A stretch of DNA of 64,000 nucleotides from Rossellomorea aquimaris (GTDB taxonomy: Bacteria > Bacillota > Bacilli > Bacillales > Bacillaceae_B): NCBI RefSeq assembly GCF_020171925.1, contig NZ_JAIVAR010000001.1, forward strand, positions 1,364,001 through 1,428,000, read 5' to 3'. Below the pieces are notes generated by a model. It was given only the letters and a program-made list of their open reading frames with translations. It did not search any database and was not told where the DNA came from. Both the position numbers and the translations under genes were made by a program. Shown here one piece after another: positions 56,554 through 64,000 of this stretch (position 1 is its first letter; every line of letters starts with the position of its first letter).

Positions 56554-56689
56554 GCAAGTTACTACTCCATATAAACAAGGCGGGTGCCTCATCAAGTAAA
56601 GGGTTCCGTTTTGAGGTGCTATAACCCAAAAAATAATTCCTAATGACACTACTTATTTTGACACCCAAACTGGCGGCTATAAAAAAGTA

Positions 56690-57003
56690 AAAAGAGGCTG
56701 GGACAAAACTTAAAAACTTCCACATAAAGACCAACAATTTGAGTGTAGTCTCTTACTACCGCTAATGATTTCCGTGCAAGACTTTGCTTTCCGCGGGTAG
56801 CCCGTGAGCCTCCTCGGCTTCGCCTGCGGGGTCTCACATGTCTAGCTGCAGGAGTCTTCATCTTGCACTTCAATCAACCGCTAGATAGAGGTAAATTCAA
56901 ATGTCCTTTTGTTCAAATTAATAACCCGAACTAATTTGTCTTTTATAACCGAAATTAGTTCGGGTTTTACTTAGGGTAAAACACTTTTGTCCCAGCCTCT
57001 TTT
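56690..57003. mobile_element. 314-bp non-coding element with 19-bp perfect terminal inverted repeats
   Basis: AAAAGAGGCTGGGACAAAA (56690-56708) is the exact reverse complement of 56985-57003. Inside are nested inverted repeats: GTGCAAGA near 56773 with TCTTGCAC near 56860, a GC-rich centre, and AACCCGAACTAATT/AATTAGTTCGGGTT near 56926-56966. No coding frame fits. It resembles a MITE or REP-like insertion or a structured RNA. No target-site duplication is obvious. Confidence 0.8.
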
Positions 57004-57078
57004 CTTTTTGTAATAGTAATTGGTACCGGCACAACGATCTTCCATTAAAGCCCCCTATAGCTGAAGAAGGTTGTCTTC

Positions 57079-57240
57079 TTAGAATGAGGAAAATAACCTT
57101 GGAAAAACAAAAATCAAAAATAAACCAATAACAGTATATGTAGTGTACTTTTTTCTGTTTTTTCCTTCTCTTAACTCCCAAATTCCCAATGTTAACAAAT
57201 ATATTCCCACTATAAGAGATAGTAAAAATAATAAAGCCAT
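57079..57240 (-). CDS. Hypothetical 53-residue membrane protein
   Basis: Starts at ATG 57240 with AAAGGAG 11 bases upstream. Two hydrophobic segments (LLFLLSLIVGIYLLTLGIW and VIGLFLIFVFPRLF) flank a basic loop (REGKNRKK). I recognise no family. The strong ribosome site and two-helix hairpin layout make it a plausible real gene. It sits just outside the inverted-repeat element and downstream of the lipoprotein gene. Confidence 0.6.
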   Translation of the reverse strand: MALLFLLSLIVGIYLLTLGIWELREGKNRKKYTTYTVIGLFLIFVFPRLFSSF

Positions 57241-57334
57241 ATTGCAAAAAACTCCTTTATATTTGTGGTCCTAAACACAATACACAATTATTGTACTATT
57301 CAACAATCCTGCTCCTTTAATCGAATATACGAAA

Positions 57335-57363
57335 AGCTGAAGATCAGTTGCCAATCTTCAGCT
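57335..57363 (-). terminator. Terminator of the hypothetical lipoprotein gene
   Basis: AGCTGAAGAT (57335-57344) pairs perfectly with ATCTTCAGCT (57354-57363), with a short T run on the minus strand. Confidence 0.7.
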
Positions 57364-57386
57364 ATAGCCCCCTTTAATAGAATAAA

Positions 57387-57857
57387 CTATTCAAAGGACT
57401 TTGCTGTATCAATAAGTTCCTGTTTTTCAATTTTCGTTTCAGAAGCCTGAGAAAAATATTGTAATGTATAATTTATTTTCCCTTCTTTCCACATTAAATA
57501 TTTTACTCCATTTTCGTTTTCTGCATATTTTCCTTTTATTTCTCCGATATCTACACTTTCTTTTTCTAAATCCGAGCTTAAACTGACTTTACTTGAAGCG
57601 ACGAGTCCTAAATGCTCATTTTTTTCTCCATAGAAATCAATGATTATTTTGGTACTTTCATTCCCAGAAGGACCTGCATCAAATGATGACTCTGCTAACT
57701 CAAACGGCAGCTTTGCTGGAAGCTTAGGTTGGAGTAGCTGCTCACTTATTTTTTCTTTCAATTCACTTTGATTGTATTCTTCTAAATTCGAGGAGCCTTG
57801 GTTACACCCCATTAAAAACAATGGTAACGACAATAGTAAAAATAGTATTCTTTTCAT
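57387..57857 (-). CDS. Hypothetical lipoprotein
   Basis: A 156-residue secreted protein with a lipoprotein signal (ILFLLLSLPLFLMGC, lipobox LMGC, Cys about residue 18). The mature part is charged, with no motif I recognise. The gene is AT-richer than its neighbours. It lies in the loosely packed region between yqgW and yqgV, where B. subtilis has no such gene, so it is probably accessory. Confidence 0.75.
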   Translation of the reverse strand: MKRILFLLLSLPLFLMGCNQGSSNLEEYNQSELKEKISEQLLQPKLPAKLPFELAESSFDAGPSGNESTKIIIDFYGEKNEHLGLVASSKVSLSSDLEKESVDIGEIKGKYAENENGVKYLMWKEGKINYTLQYFSQASETKIEKQELIDTAKSFE

Positions 57858-58008
57858 CATAAAAATTTCCCCCTTATATTTTTATTTACGTGTTAGGTTT
57901 GAAAAAGTTTCATATGTAGGCACACTGACTTATTCCGTTAACCTGCCCTTTAATGGAATAGAAGATTTCTCTGCCTAACCTTATTTCACCATAGGTTAGG
58001 TTGCCGAA

Positions 58009-58116
58009 TTATTTTTGACAGTCAAAACGGCGAGGCAATTGACCCTCATTTTGGCACCTTTTATTATGAGGACAATAGCTGTTGTCCGGATTAAAACTTG
58101 TCATTTGGACTGCCAT
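58009..58116 (-). CDS. Candidate 35-residue Cys/His protein
   Basis: Open frame from ATG 58116 to TAA 58009. The product has three Cys and one His in a zinc-site-like layout (YCPHNKRC, then FDCQK near the end). AAGGGG lies 13 bases upstream, rather far. It may be chance, but the spacing CxxHxxxC is suggestive. The remainder of 57861-58249 holds two small hairpins (57974-58000 and 58147-58178) and nothing else recognisable. Confidence 0.3.
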   Translation of the reverse strand: MAVQMTSFNPDNSYCPHNKRCQNEGQLPRRFDCQK

Positions 58117-58146
58117 TCACACGCTTTAACCCCTTGATATAATAAG

Positions 58147-58178
58147 AAACTGACCTATGCCAATCCATAGGTCAGTTT
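58147..58178. terminator. Hairpin downstream of yqgV
   Basis: A perfect 13-bp stem (58147-58159 with 58166-58178). It lies about 70 bases past the yqgV stop and has a modest T-rich tail on each side, so it may be a terminator. Confidence 0.55.
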
Positions 58179-58249
58179 TAAAGTCGTTTATACAAAATGC
58201 ACCCGAAAACGGAACCCTTTACTCATCAAGGTGACCGCTTTTTTTCAAT

Positions 58250-58561
58250 TCACTCCATATGCCGTTGAACGGAAGAAAGCTTTCCTTCCATCGTCCCCTT
58301 TTTATCCCTTCTGTCATCAATCCTGATGTTGGTCGCAACACGCTTTATCCCTTTTTGGAATGGGGCTTCGTGAATTTCTTGGATGACTCCTAGCAGGGTG
58401 GATAATTCCCCTTCTATGATGGTGTTCATCGGAGTCAGTTGGAAACGGATCGTTCCTTCCGCTTCATGTTTTTTTAGTATTTTTTGCAGGTCAGCGACAT
58501 AGGAACTTACACTTGGTGTCTCTGTACCGATTGGAATGACCGTAACGTCAACAATAGCCAT
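58250..58561 (-). CDS. yqgV: MTH1187 family thiamine-binding protein YqgV
   Basis: A 103-residue ferredoxin-like protein of the MTH1187/YkoF superfamily, with IVDVTVIPIGTETPSVSSYV and FQLTPMNTIIEGE. Relatives bind thiamine-type ligands; the role is unproven. It is eight bases downstream of yqgU. Confidence 0.88.
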   Translation of the reverse strand: MAIVDVTVIPIGTETPSVSSYVADLQKILKKHEAEGTIRFQLTPMNTIIEGELSTLLGVIQEIHEAPFQKGIKRVATNIRIDDRRDKKGTMEGKLSSVQRHME

Positions 58562-58568
58562 GATAAAT

Positions 58569-59672
58569 CTATCCTTCCTCTTGTATTAATTGCAAAACAA
58601 CAGGTTCTCTCATGTTTATCACCTTTTCAAGCCGATTGCCATATAAGCAATAATCACCTTGAGGGGAGCACTGAATTTCTTCCAGTGGAAGGTCTTCATA
58701 TACGATACTTTCATTTCCCTTGATTACATCCCACTTCACAAGTGAAAAAGCACCTGAATAAGAATCAAAAGAACCATTATCGTTTGCCTTGAAGATGATC
58801 AACTCTTTCTTCTCCTCTATCATATCATAGTATGGAATGAACCAATCAGAATACCGGCTTAGAAGGATCATGTTGAATTGGGACAGGACCTCCCCTTCTT
58901 CATTGAACAATTGGAAGGAAAAAGAGTCGTCCGCTTCCCCGCTCTCATGGACCGATAACAAAAACTCTCGGAAACGATTGAAATGGATGCTCCAAGGATC
59001 GATGATTTGCCTTTTCCGATCCAAGAGATTCTCACTTACCAGAGGGGCTGAAACACTTAACTCTTCATCATTCCAATCCTGATAAAGGACAGAAACTTCT
59101 GAATTCCATTTAAAGAAAGGCTGCTCGATTTCGATTGCCTCCATTTCAGTGTCTGTTAAGTCAAGCTCATTCACTTCATAGCTCCAATCTTCTGCAAAGC
59201 TTGTAATCAGGAGTTTATCCGTATTGAAGGCATTCCATTCAACCGACATCTCATAGGATGGAACCTCTTCACGAACGATTTCCTTCCCATTACGATCGAT
59301 AATCGTGATCAAGGCAGAGTATGTAGATGGGGCAGAGTGGATCAGGATCTTATCCCTGTCAGGTGAAACGATCGATTGTACATACGGAGCAGATAACTCA
59401 TAGATTTTCTTGCTCGTTCCATCGACTAGGTCCGTTATATATAAAGCGGTTGATCCGTTTTCGTCTTTGACAGTCAAGATCTCTGTGTCTGATAACCAGT
59501 CGATATTCTCTTTGAATGACTCCGATTGGAGAATATGCGTTTTTATTTGATGAAACACTGGTTTCGGTTGGGAAGCGACTGAAGACGGGGGAGTTTTAGC
59601 GTCTTGTGATTGACATGCTGTTATCATGATGACTGCAAAAAAGAAACATACGATCAGATTGTATCTTTTCAA
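58569..59672 (-). CDS. yqgU: Lipoprotein YqgU
   Basis: A 367-residue lipoprotein (signal peptide YNLIVCFFFAVIMITAC with lipobox ITAC). The rest looks like a beta-propeller, with repeats such as SPDRDKILIHSAP and SPQGDYCLYG. AAGGGGGAG six bases upstream points to TTG 59672 rather than the upstream end of the frame. Function unknown. Confidence 0.85.
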   Translation of the reverse strand: MKRYNLIVCFFFAVIMITACQSQDAKTPPSSVASQPKPVFHQIKTHILQSESFKENIDWLSDTEILTVKDENGSTALYITDLVDGTSKKIYELSAPYVQSIVSPDRDKILIHSAPSTYSALITIIDRNGKEIVREEVPSYEMSVEWNAFNTDKLLITSFAEDWSYEVNELDLTDTEMEAIEIEQPFFKWNSEVSVLYQDWNDEELSVSAPLVSENLLDRKRQIIDPWSIHFNRFREFLLSVHESGEADDSFSFQLFNEEGEVLSQFNMILLSRYSDWFIPYYDMIEEKKELIIFKANDNGSFDSYSGAFSLVKWDVIKGNESIVYEDLPLEEIQCSPQGDYCLYGNRLEKVINMREPVVLQLIQEEG

Positions 59673-59973
59673 AAAAACTCCCCCTTCCAAATCTCTCCTA
59701 TTAAGTAGTACGTTTAATCATGAAAAATGTTTCAAAATAATGTTAAAAACATGTCAATAATTCAAAAAATGATGACCATGAAATGTGACGTTCGCATCAT
59801 CAGCCTTGTCACACGGTGGTCATCACATATCCAATAAAAGGATTTATATTCTAGAGGATCGTTCCTCGCCAGAAAAAACTCGATGATTAATTTTACTCCT
59901 CCCACACTGAAAAATCTACTATGTTCCCTTCAAAAAAAACAGTAAAAATCACCTATTTTTCTTATTTCACCCT

Positions 59974-61170
59974 TCATTCATACCATCTATACATCGTGAC
60001 AAGAAAAATCCCCAATGTATCTCGATAAATCTCATCGAATTGAGACAGCGGAAGCGGATTGATTCCTTTTCCCAACTCGAGTGTAAACGCCGCTTTCTGA
60101 AACTCTTGAATATACCAGTCTTTATAACCTGCATAACTGTCTATATACCTAACCGATTCATACCCACTTACTCTAGAGAAATCTTTCGCTAGGCGTTTTG
60201 ATTCATCCGGTTCCAAGCCATCATATCCCCAGTAAAACTCTTTTCCTTGTGTGTGTAAAGCAAGCAATCGATCGAATTCTTCTTCTTTTGCAAGGTTTGC
60301 CATCGCGATTGCCTCGGGTTCTGAAAGGGGCTTATCACCTGGGAAATCCCTCGGGGCTGGTGACTTCGGTTCCTTTCTCTCTTTTTCGATTTCCCATTTA
60401 GCCGGAAATTGATTATTCAGATCCACCCCTCTGATATTTGCCTTCCATCCGGTAAAATCAGTGCTTCCGCTATTCATTTTGAGCAACTGATCTTTCAAAT
60501 TGGCAGGTGGTCCTTTCAACACAAGATCTACCCCGTCCGGGTTGACCATCGGGACGAAAGAGATTTTTACATCCCTGTACACCAATGGGGTATACACCCC
60601 CCTAATCCGTCCCGAATTTGTCAATGATAACAGATATTCATTTATGAATGTCATCAAGACTGACGATGTGATCCACTCATTAGCATGGAATGATGCATCC
60701 ATATGAACCTTTTTCTTTCCATTGCCAATCTCAACTTCATATAGGGGTTTCCCCATTACGCTTTCTCCGATTGAGTTCAACCTAATGAAGGGATATCGTT
60801 CTTTCAGTCTTTCAAGGTCCTTCTTCAGCACTTCCGATGTGTAAGCCTGCCTTCCGTTAACAATCGGCTTGATGACCCTCGAAGGCAAATTGACGGTTGC
60901 CCCTATATTCAATGTGTTAGGATTTATATTTTCATTTACTAACAAGACAGCATCCACACCAATATTTTTTTGAAGGGCGAGGTTCCAGAATGTATCCCCC
61001 TGTTGGATTGTATAACGTTCCTTTACGAATCCCGGTATCTCCACTTCCGCACCGATCTTCAAGTCATCGGGATCCAATGAAGGATTTGAGTCGATCAGTA
61101 AATCTATTGGCAAGAAAAAAAGTTGACTGTAGTACCAGAATGTATCGCCTTTTCTAACAGTGATTTTCAC
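59974..61170 (-). CDS. yqgT: Gamma-D-glutamyl-L-diamino acid endopeptidase YqgT
   Basis: Peptidoglycan peptidase. Two LysM domains (residues 1-46: VRKGDTFWYYSQLF; 52-95: IQQGDTFWNLA) bind the wall, followed by an M14 zinc carboxypeptidase domain. Zinc ligands are in DASFHANEW (HxxE) and LLALHTQG; the catalytic Glu is in FTLELGKG. 398 residues, with no obvious signal peptide. Confidence 0.92.
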   Translation of the reverse strand: MKITVRKGDTFWYYSQLFFLPIDLLIDSNPSLDPDDLKIGAEVEIPGFVKERYTIQQGDTFWNLALQKNIGVDAVLLVNENINPNTLNIGATVNLPSRVIKPIVNGRQAYTSEVLKKDLERLKERYPFIRLNSIGESVMGKPLYEVEIGNGKKKVHMDASFHANEWITSSVLMTFINEYLLSLTNSGRIRGVYTPLVYRDVKISFVPMVNPDGVDLVLKGPPANLKDQLLKMNSGSTDFTGWKANIRGVDLNNQFPAKWEIEKERKEPKSPAPRDFPGDKPLSEPEAIAMANLAKEEEFDRLLALHTQGKEFYWGYDGLEPDESKRLAKDFSRVSGYESVRYIDSYAGYKDWYIQEFQKAAFTLELGKGINPLPLSQFDEIYRDTLGIFLVTMYRWYE

Positions 61171-61236
61171 GGATATGACCTCCCTGATACCATCCTTACT
61201 TACTCATATGAAAGACTCCATGAATCATGACAAAAA

Positions 61237-61265
61237 AAAGCTTGCGAATTCAATTCGCAAGCTTT
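61237..61265 (-). terminator. Terminator of yqgS
   Basis: A perfect 14-bp stem (61237-61250 with 61252-61265) is followed on the minus strand by a long T run. Confidence 0.9.
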
Positions 61266-61282
61266 CTTACCAGTTATTGATC

Positions 61283-63148
61283 TTAATCCCGGTATTCTGT
61301 TTCTTCGTAGAAACGAAGCAGGTCTCCGTAGATGATCTTGTCGGAATACTCTAATTCTTCAGTTGCACGTTCTTGGTATGGTTTGCAGTATTTCATTTCG
61401 ACTTCTTCTTCTGTACCCTTATCCCAGCATGTTTCACCGGCATATACATAATCCTTTGTGATGAAGCGCCCATCCCTCAGGATTGCGAAGTCCTCGTGTT
61501 GGTCAGAGAAAAGGTCTGCACCGAATTGGATCTCTTTCTTTGTGTCGACTCCCATCAGATGGAGAATCGTCGGTTTAAGGTCGATTTGACCGGAAACTTT
61601 GGAAATCGTCTTCCCTTCTTGTCCAGGAACATGGATGATGAGCGGAACCCTTTGCAGCTGGGTACTCACAAAAGGAGTGATTTCCTTTCCTAGATACTGA
61701 CTCATGGCTGTATTATGGTTCTCGGAAATTCCATAGTGATCACCGTACATTACGATGATGGAATCTTCATACAAGCCTGATTCCTTCAAGTCGGAAATAA
61801 AGTTTTTCAATGCTTCATCCATATAACGGACGGTTTGGAAGTAACGATTGACTGTACCATCCTTTGATGTATACGGTTCAATCAATTGATCTTCTTCATC
61901 CAACGTGAAAGGATAATGATTTGTCAGTGTAATCATCTTCGTACTGAACGGTTTCGGCATTTCCTTCATATGCTCGACGGACTGTTCAAAGAACGGGATA
62001 TCCTTCATCCCCCAGTTAACAGAGTTTTCATCTGTCACTTCGTAGTCCTTCAATGAATAGAAACGGTCATACCCCAGTGAATCATACATGATGTCACGGT
62101 TCCAGAAACTCTTATTATTAGGATGCATGGCTGTTGTGTAGTAACCATTTTCATTTAGTTTCTCTGTCATTGATTCGAATTCATTACCTGAGTGGGTAAA
62201 GAATACCGCACCCCTGTTCAGTGGATAAAGTGAATTATCGAGCAGGAACTCGGAATCAGATGTTTTCCCCTGCTGTGTTTGATGATAGAAATTATCGAAA
62301 TAGTAACTCTCACCGATGAAATCATTCAGGAATGGTGTGATTTCCTGTCCGTTCACTTCTTCATTGATGACGAAGTTCTGAAGTGATTCCATTGATACGA
62401 TAATCAGGTTCTTGTTTTTCCCTACACCAAACATTTCGTCATCTGGCTCGATGTAACTTGCTCTAATATAGTTATCAATCCCTGCAAGCTCACTTCCGTC
62501 TGCCAATGCTCTCTGTGCAGAAGACTTCGATTGAAGGAAGATATCGTACAAATGATAATTGTATGTCCCAATATTCTTTACTAGCATCTCGCGGTCGAAC
62601 GTCCTTGTCAGAAGCTGAGGCCTTTCCGATTCAGAGAGGCCAAGGTTAAAGAACATAAGAGCAGTCGCAACAAGGAAATAGGCCCTTCTGCTCGCACGAC
62701 TGTAATTACCAAGCGAGAACCCTGACGGTATAAGTTTGATCAAAGCGATCAAGATGATGACATCAGAGAAATAGAACAGGTCCTTCCAGCTCATGATTGC
62801 ACTCGCACTTCCTCCGAGATCAGAGAAGTTGCTTGTTTGGAAAAGAACAGGAAGCGTCAAGAAATCATCAAAGAATCGATAAAAAACAACATTCCCATAA
62901 AGGATGAATGATAAGATGAAGCTCGTGATGATCACATAACGGGTCCGGGACTTATCCTTCTTCATCAATAACCCGATTCCGAAGATGAAGAGTAAGAAAC
63001 TTAGCGGATTCATAAAGAGGATGATCTCTTGAATTGTGTTTTCTATTTTTATATCAAAGCTAGTTTTATAGACGATGTACGTTTTGATCCAAAGCAATAA
63101 TGCCGCAATGACGACAAGCGGAGCCTTTGGAATCTTTTTATTATTCAT
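61283..63148 (-). CDS. yqgS: Lipoteichoic acid synthase-like protein YqgS
   Basis: Polyglycerolphosphate-synthase family. Five N-terminal transmembrane helices (to about residue 180) are followed by an extracellular sulfatase-like domain. Metal ligands are in [11 protein letters not shown]; the catalytic Thr is in QGKTSDSEF; also MYGDHYGIS and the WNRDIMY segment. 621 residues. YqgS is a minor LtaS paralogue linked with sporulation in B. subtilis. Confidence 0.93.
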   Translation of the reverse strand: MNNKKIPKAPLVVIAALLLWIKTYIVYKTSFDIKIENTIQEIILFMNPLSFLLFIFGIGLLMKKDKSRTRYVIITSFILSFILYGNVVFYRFFDDFLTLPVLFQTSNFSDLGGSASAIMSWKDLFYFSDVIILIALIKLIPSGFSLGNYSRASRRAYFLVATALMFFNLGLSESERPQLLTRTFDREMLVKNIGTYNYHLYDIFLQSKSSAQRALADGSELAGIDNYIRASYIEPDDEMFGVGKNKNLIIVSMESLQNFVINEEVNGQEITPFLNDFIGESYYFDNFYHQTQQGKTSDSEFLLDNSLYPLNRGAVFFTHSGNEFESMTEKLNENGYYTTAMHPNNKSFWNRDIMYDSLGYDRFYSLKDYEVTDENSVNWGMKDIPFFEQSVEHMKEMPKPFSTKMITLTNHYPFTLDEEDQLIEPYTSKDGTVNRYFQTVRYMDEALKNFISDLKESGLYEDSIIVMYGDHYGISENHNTAMSQYLGKEITPFVSTQLQRVPLIIHVPGQEGKTISKVSGQIDLKPTILHLMGVDTKKEIQFGADLFSDQHEDFAILRDGRFITKDYVYAGETCWDKGTEEEVEMKYCKPYQERATEELEYSDKIIYGDLLRFYEETEYRD

Positions 63149-63621
63149 TTTGTTACCTCCTTGCTACTTACGCTGGTCCTTCGTATGTAACATAAATTGT
63201 AAGTTATTCCCTGGTAAATTAAGGGATTTCTAAAATAGAACCATGAGTTATCTTAATACTTTTTTTACAAAACGTCAAACCTCAATTAATACCAATAGGT
63301 TAAAATGATATTTTACACCTTATTCTCCTACCCATCCTATTAGACGTATGAAACAGTAAAAAGTTTCATCCTGTCCCCATTATCTAAAAATGATTCTTTA
63401 GCACCACAAATATGCTCTACCTCTGCTATCAAAACACGACATGTTACCCACTAGTCCGGTTGTCCGCTAACATTAATACGTTTCAGAAAAGCTCTATTCC
63501 CAAAGTTTGTTGTGATCTTTTGGATGCCTCTGTTAGACACCGCTGCCCAATTCCGTAGGTTGTCGGATTTTTTCCATATGAAGGACTGATTTCACTAACT
63601 AGGCATGTGCCCTAAACACAA
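63149..63621. other. Gene-free interval between glcK and yqgS
   Basis: No convincing gene or RNA. A 37-codon open stretch without a start codon lies at 63340-63450 (minus strand) and contains a protein-like segment (IAEVEHICGAKESFL). It may be a decayed gene. The upstream promoter of yqgS should lie here but is not obvious. Confidence 0.4.
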
Positions 63622-63634
63622 AGACAAAAAAAGA

Positions 63635-63648
63635 GCGCCAAAAGGCGC
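63635..63648 (-). terminator. Terminator of glcK
   Basis: GCGCC (63635-63639) pairs with GGCGC (63644-63648), followed on the minus strand by TCTTTTTTT. It lies just past the glcK stop. Confidence 0.8.
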
Positions 63649-63659
63649 CCCAGTTTCGT

Positions 63660-64000
63660 TTATATTTTATTCTTTACCAGCCATGCTGCCCCGATCACTC
63701 CAGCATCATTTCCGAGCGTGGCAATATTCAAATGAGTAGAAGTCCTAACCGTCGGGAAGGCAAACTGTTTGAAATAGTCGTTCACCCCATTCAACAGAAT
63801 ATCACCGGCCCTTGATACTCCGCCTCCGATCACAATCTTTTCCGGATTCAATACATTCCCTGCATTTGCAAGTGCCAGGCCAAGATAAAAGGCAAGCTGA
63901 TCGACTACTCCCTTTGCAAGTTCATCATTATTTCTAGCGGCGTCAAACACATCTTTTGCACTGATTTCACGCTTTTGGTTGCGTGTATCTCTTAGAACCG
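63660..64000 (-). CDS. glcK: Glucokinase, C-terminal part (cut by the window edge)
   Basis: The last 113 codons of a ROK-family glucokinase; the frame stays open to the window end. GNVLNPEKIVIGGGVSRAG is the family C-terminal ATP-site segment, and the protein ends with LGNDAGVIGAAWLVKNKI. Only the 3' half is present, so the N-terminal ATP and zinc motifs cannot be checked. Gene order (yqgS next to yqgR) supports glcK. Confidence 0.9.
   Translation of the reverse strand, partial: VLRDTRNQKREISAKDVFDAARNNDELAKGVVDQLAFYLGLALANAGNVLNPEKIVIGGGVSRAGDILLNGVNDYFKQFAFPTVRTSTHLNIATLGNDAGVIGAAWLVKNKI

Overview
The window is chromosomal DNA from a spore-forming Bacillaceae bacterium. Evidence for this is spo0A, spoIVB, the eight-gene spoIIIA operon and comG, in an order close to the B. 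subtilis bkd-spo0A-dxs-accBC-spoIIIA-gcv-comG-yqg block. The OLE RNA, the B12-dependent ribonucleotide reductase and several small differences show that it is not B. subtilis itself; a marine or halotolerant Bacillus/Rossellomorea-type species is a guess only. Almost all genes lie on the minus strand.

Layout by coordinate. 1-10.9 kb: branched-chain keto-acid degradation operon (ptb, bcd, buk, lpdV, bkdAA, bkdAB, bkdB), with a clear sigma-54 promoter and its activator gene bkdR. 10.9-14.3 kb: a glycerophosphodiesterase gene, spo0A and spoIVB. 14.3-23.4 kb: recN, argR and a long operon xseA-xseB-ispA-[OLE RNA]-oapA-dxs-yqxC; the roughly 580-base gap between ispA and oapA is the structured OLE RNA. 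23.5-27.4 kb: folD, nusB, yqhY, accC and accB. 27.7-32.9 kb: spoIIIAA-AH behind a sigma-E-type promoter. 33-37.5 kb: efp, papA, aroQ, yqhR, yqhP and yqhO. 37.6-40.4 kb: class II ribonucleotide reductase nrdJ with two NrdR boxes. 40.5-46.5 kb: lipM, yqhL and gcvT-gcvPA-gcvPB under a tandem glycine riboswitch. 46.6-49.1 kb: yqhH and yqhG. 49.1-53.8 kb: the comG competence pilus operon with aroK and yqzE downstream. 53.8-58.3 kb: a looser region with a 20-bp-period repeat array, tRNA-Gln, mgsR, small membrane proteins (yqgY, yqgW, a 53-residue ORF), an inverted-repeat-bounded 314-bp element and an unknown lipoprotein. 58.2-64 kb: yqgV, yqgU, yqgT, yqgS and the 3' end of glcK.

How the genes work together. 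The bkd genes turn Leu/Ile/Val keto acids into acyl-CoAs, which prime branched fatty acids; accBC supplies malonyl-CoA for the same pathway. lipM and the gcv genes belong to lipoate and glycine metabolism. dxs and ispA are isoprenoid genes that share a transcription unit with OLE RNA and its membrane partner OapA. Spo0A, SpoIVB and SpoIIIA act in successive stages of sporulation, and ComG builds the DNA-uptake pseudopilus.

The items most worth following up are the OLE RNA locus, the BkdR operator set (two enhancer copies plus one in its own leader), the 20-bp-period array upstream of comG, the 314-bp inverted-repeat element, and two genes (spoIIIAD, comGA) whose full-length products appear to need an ATT start codon.
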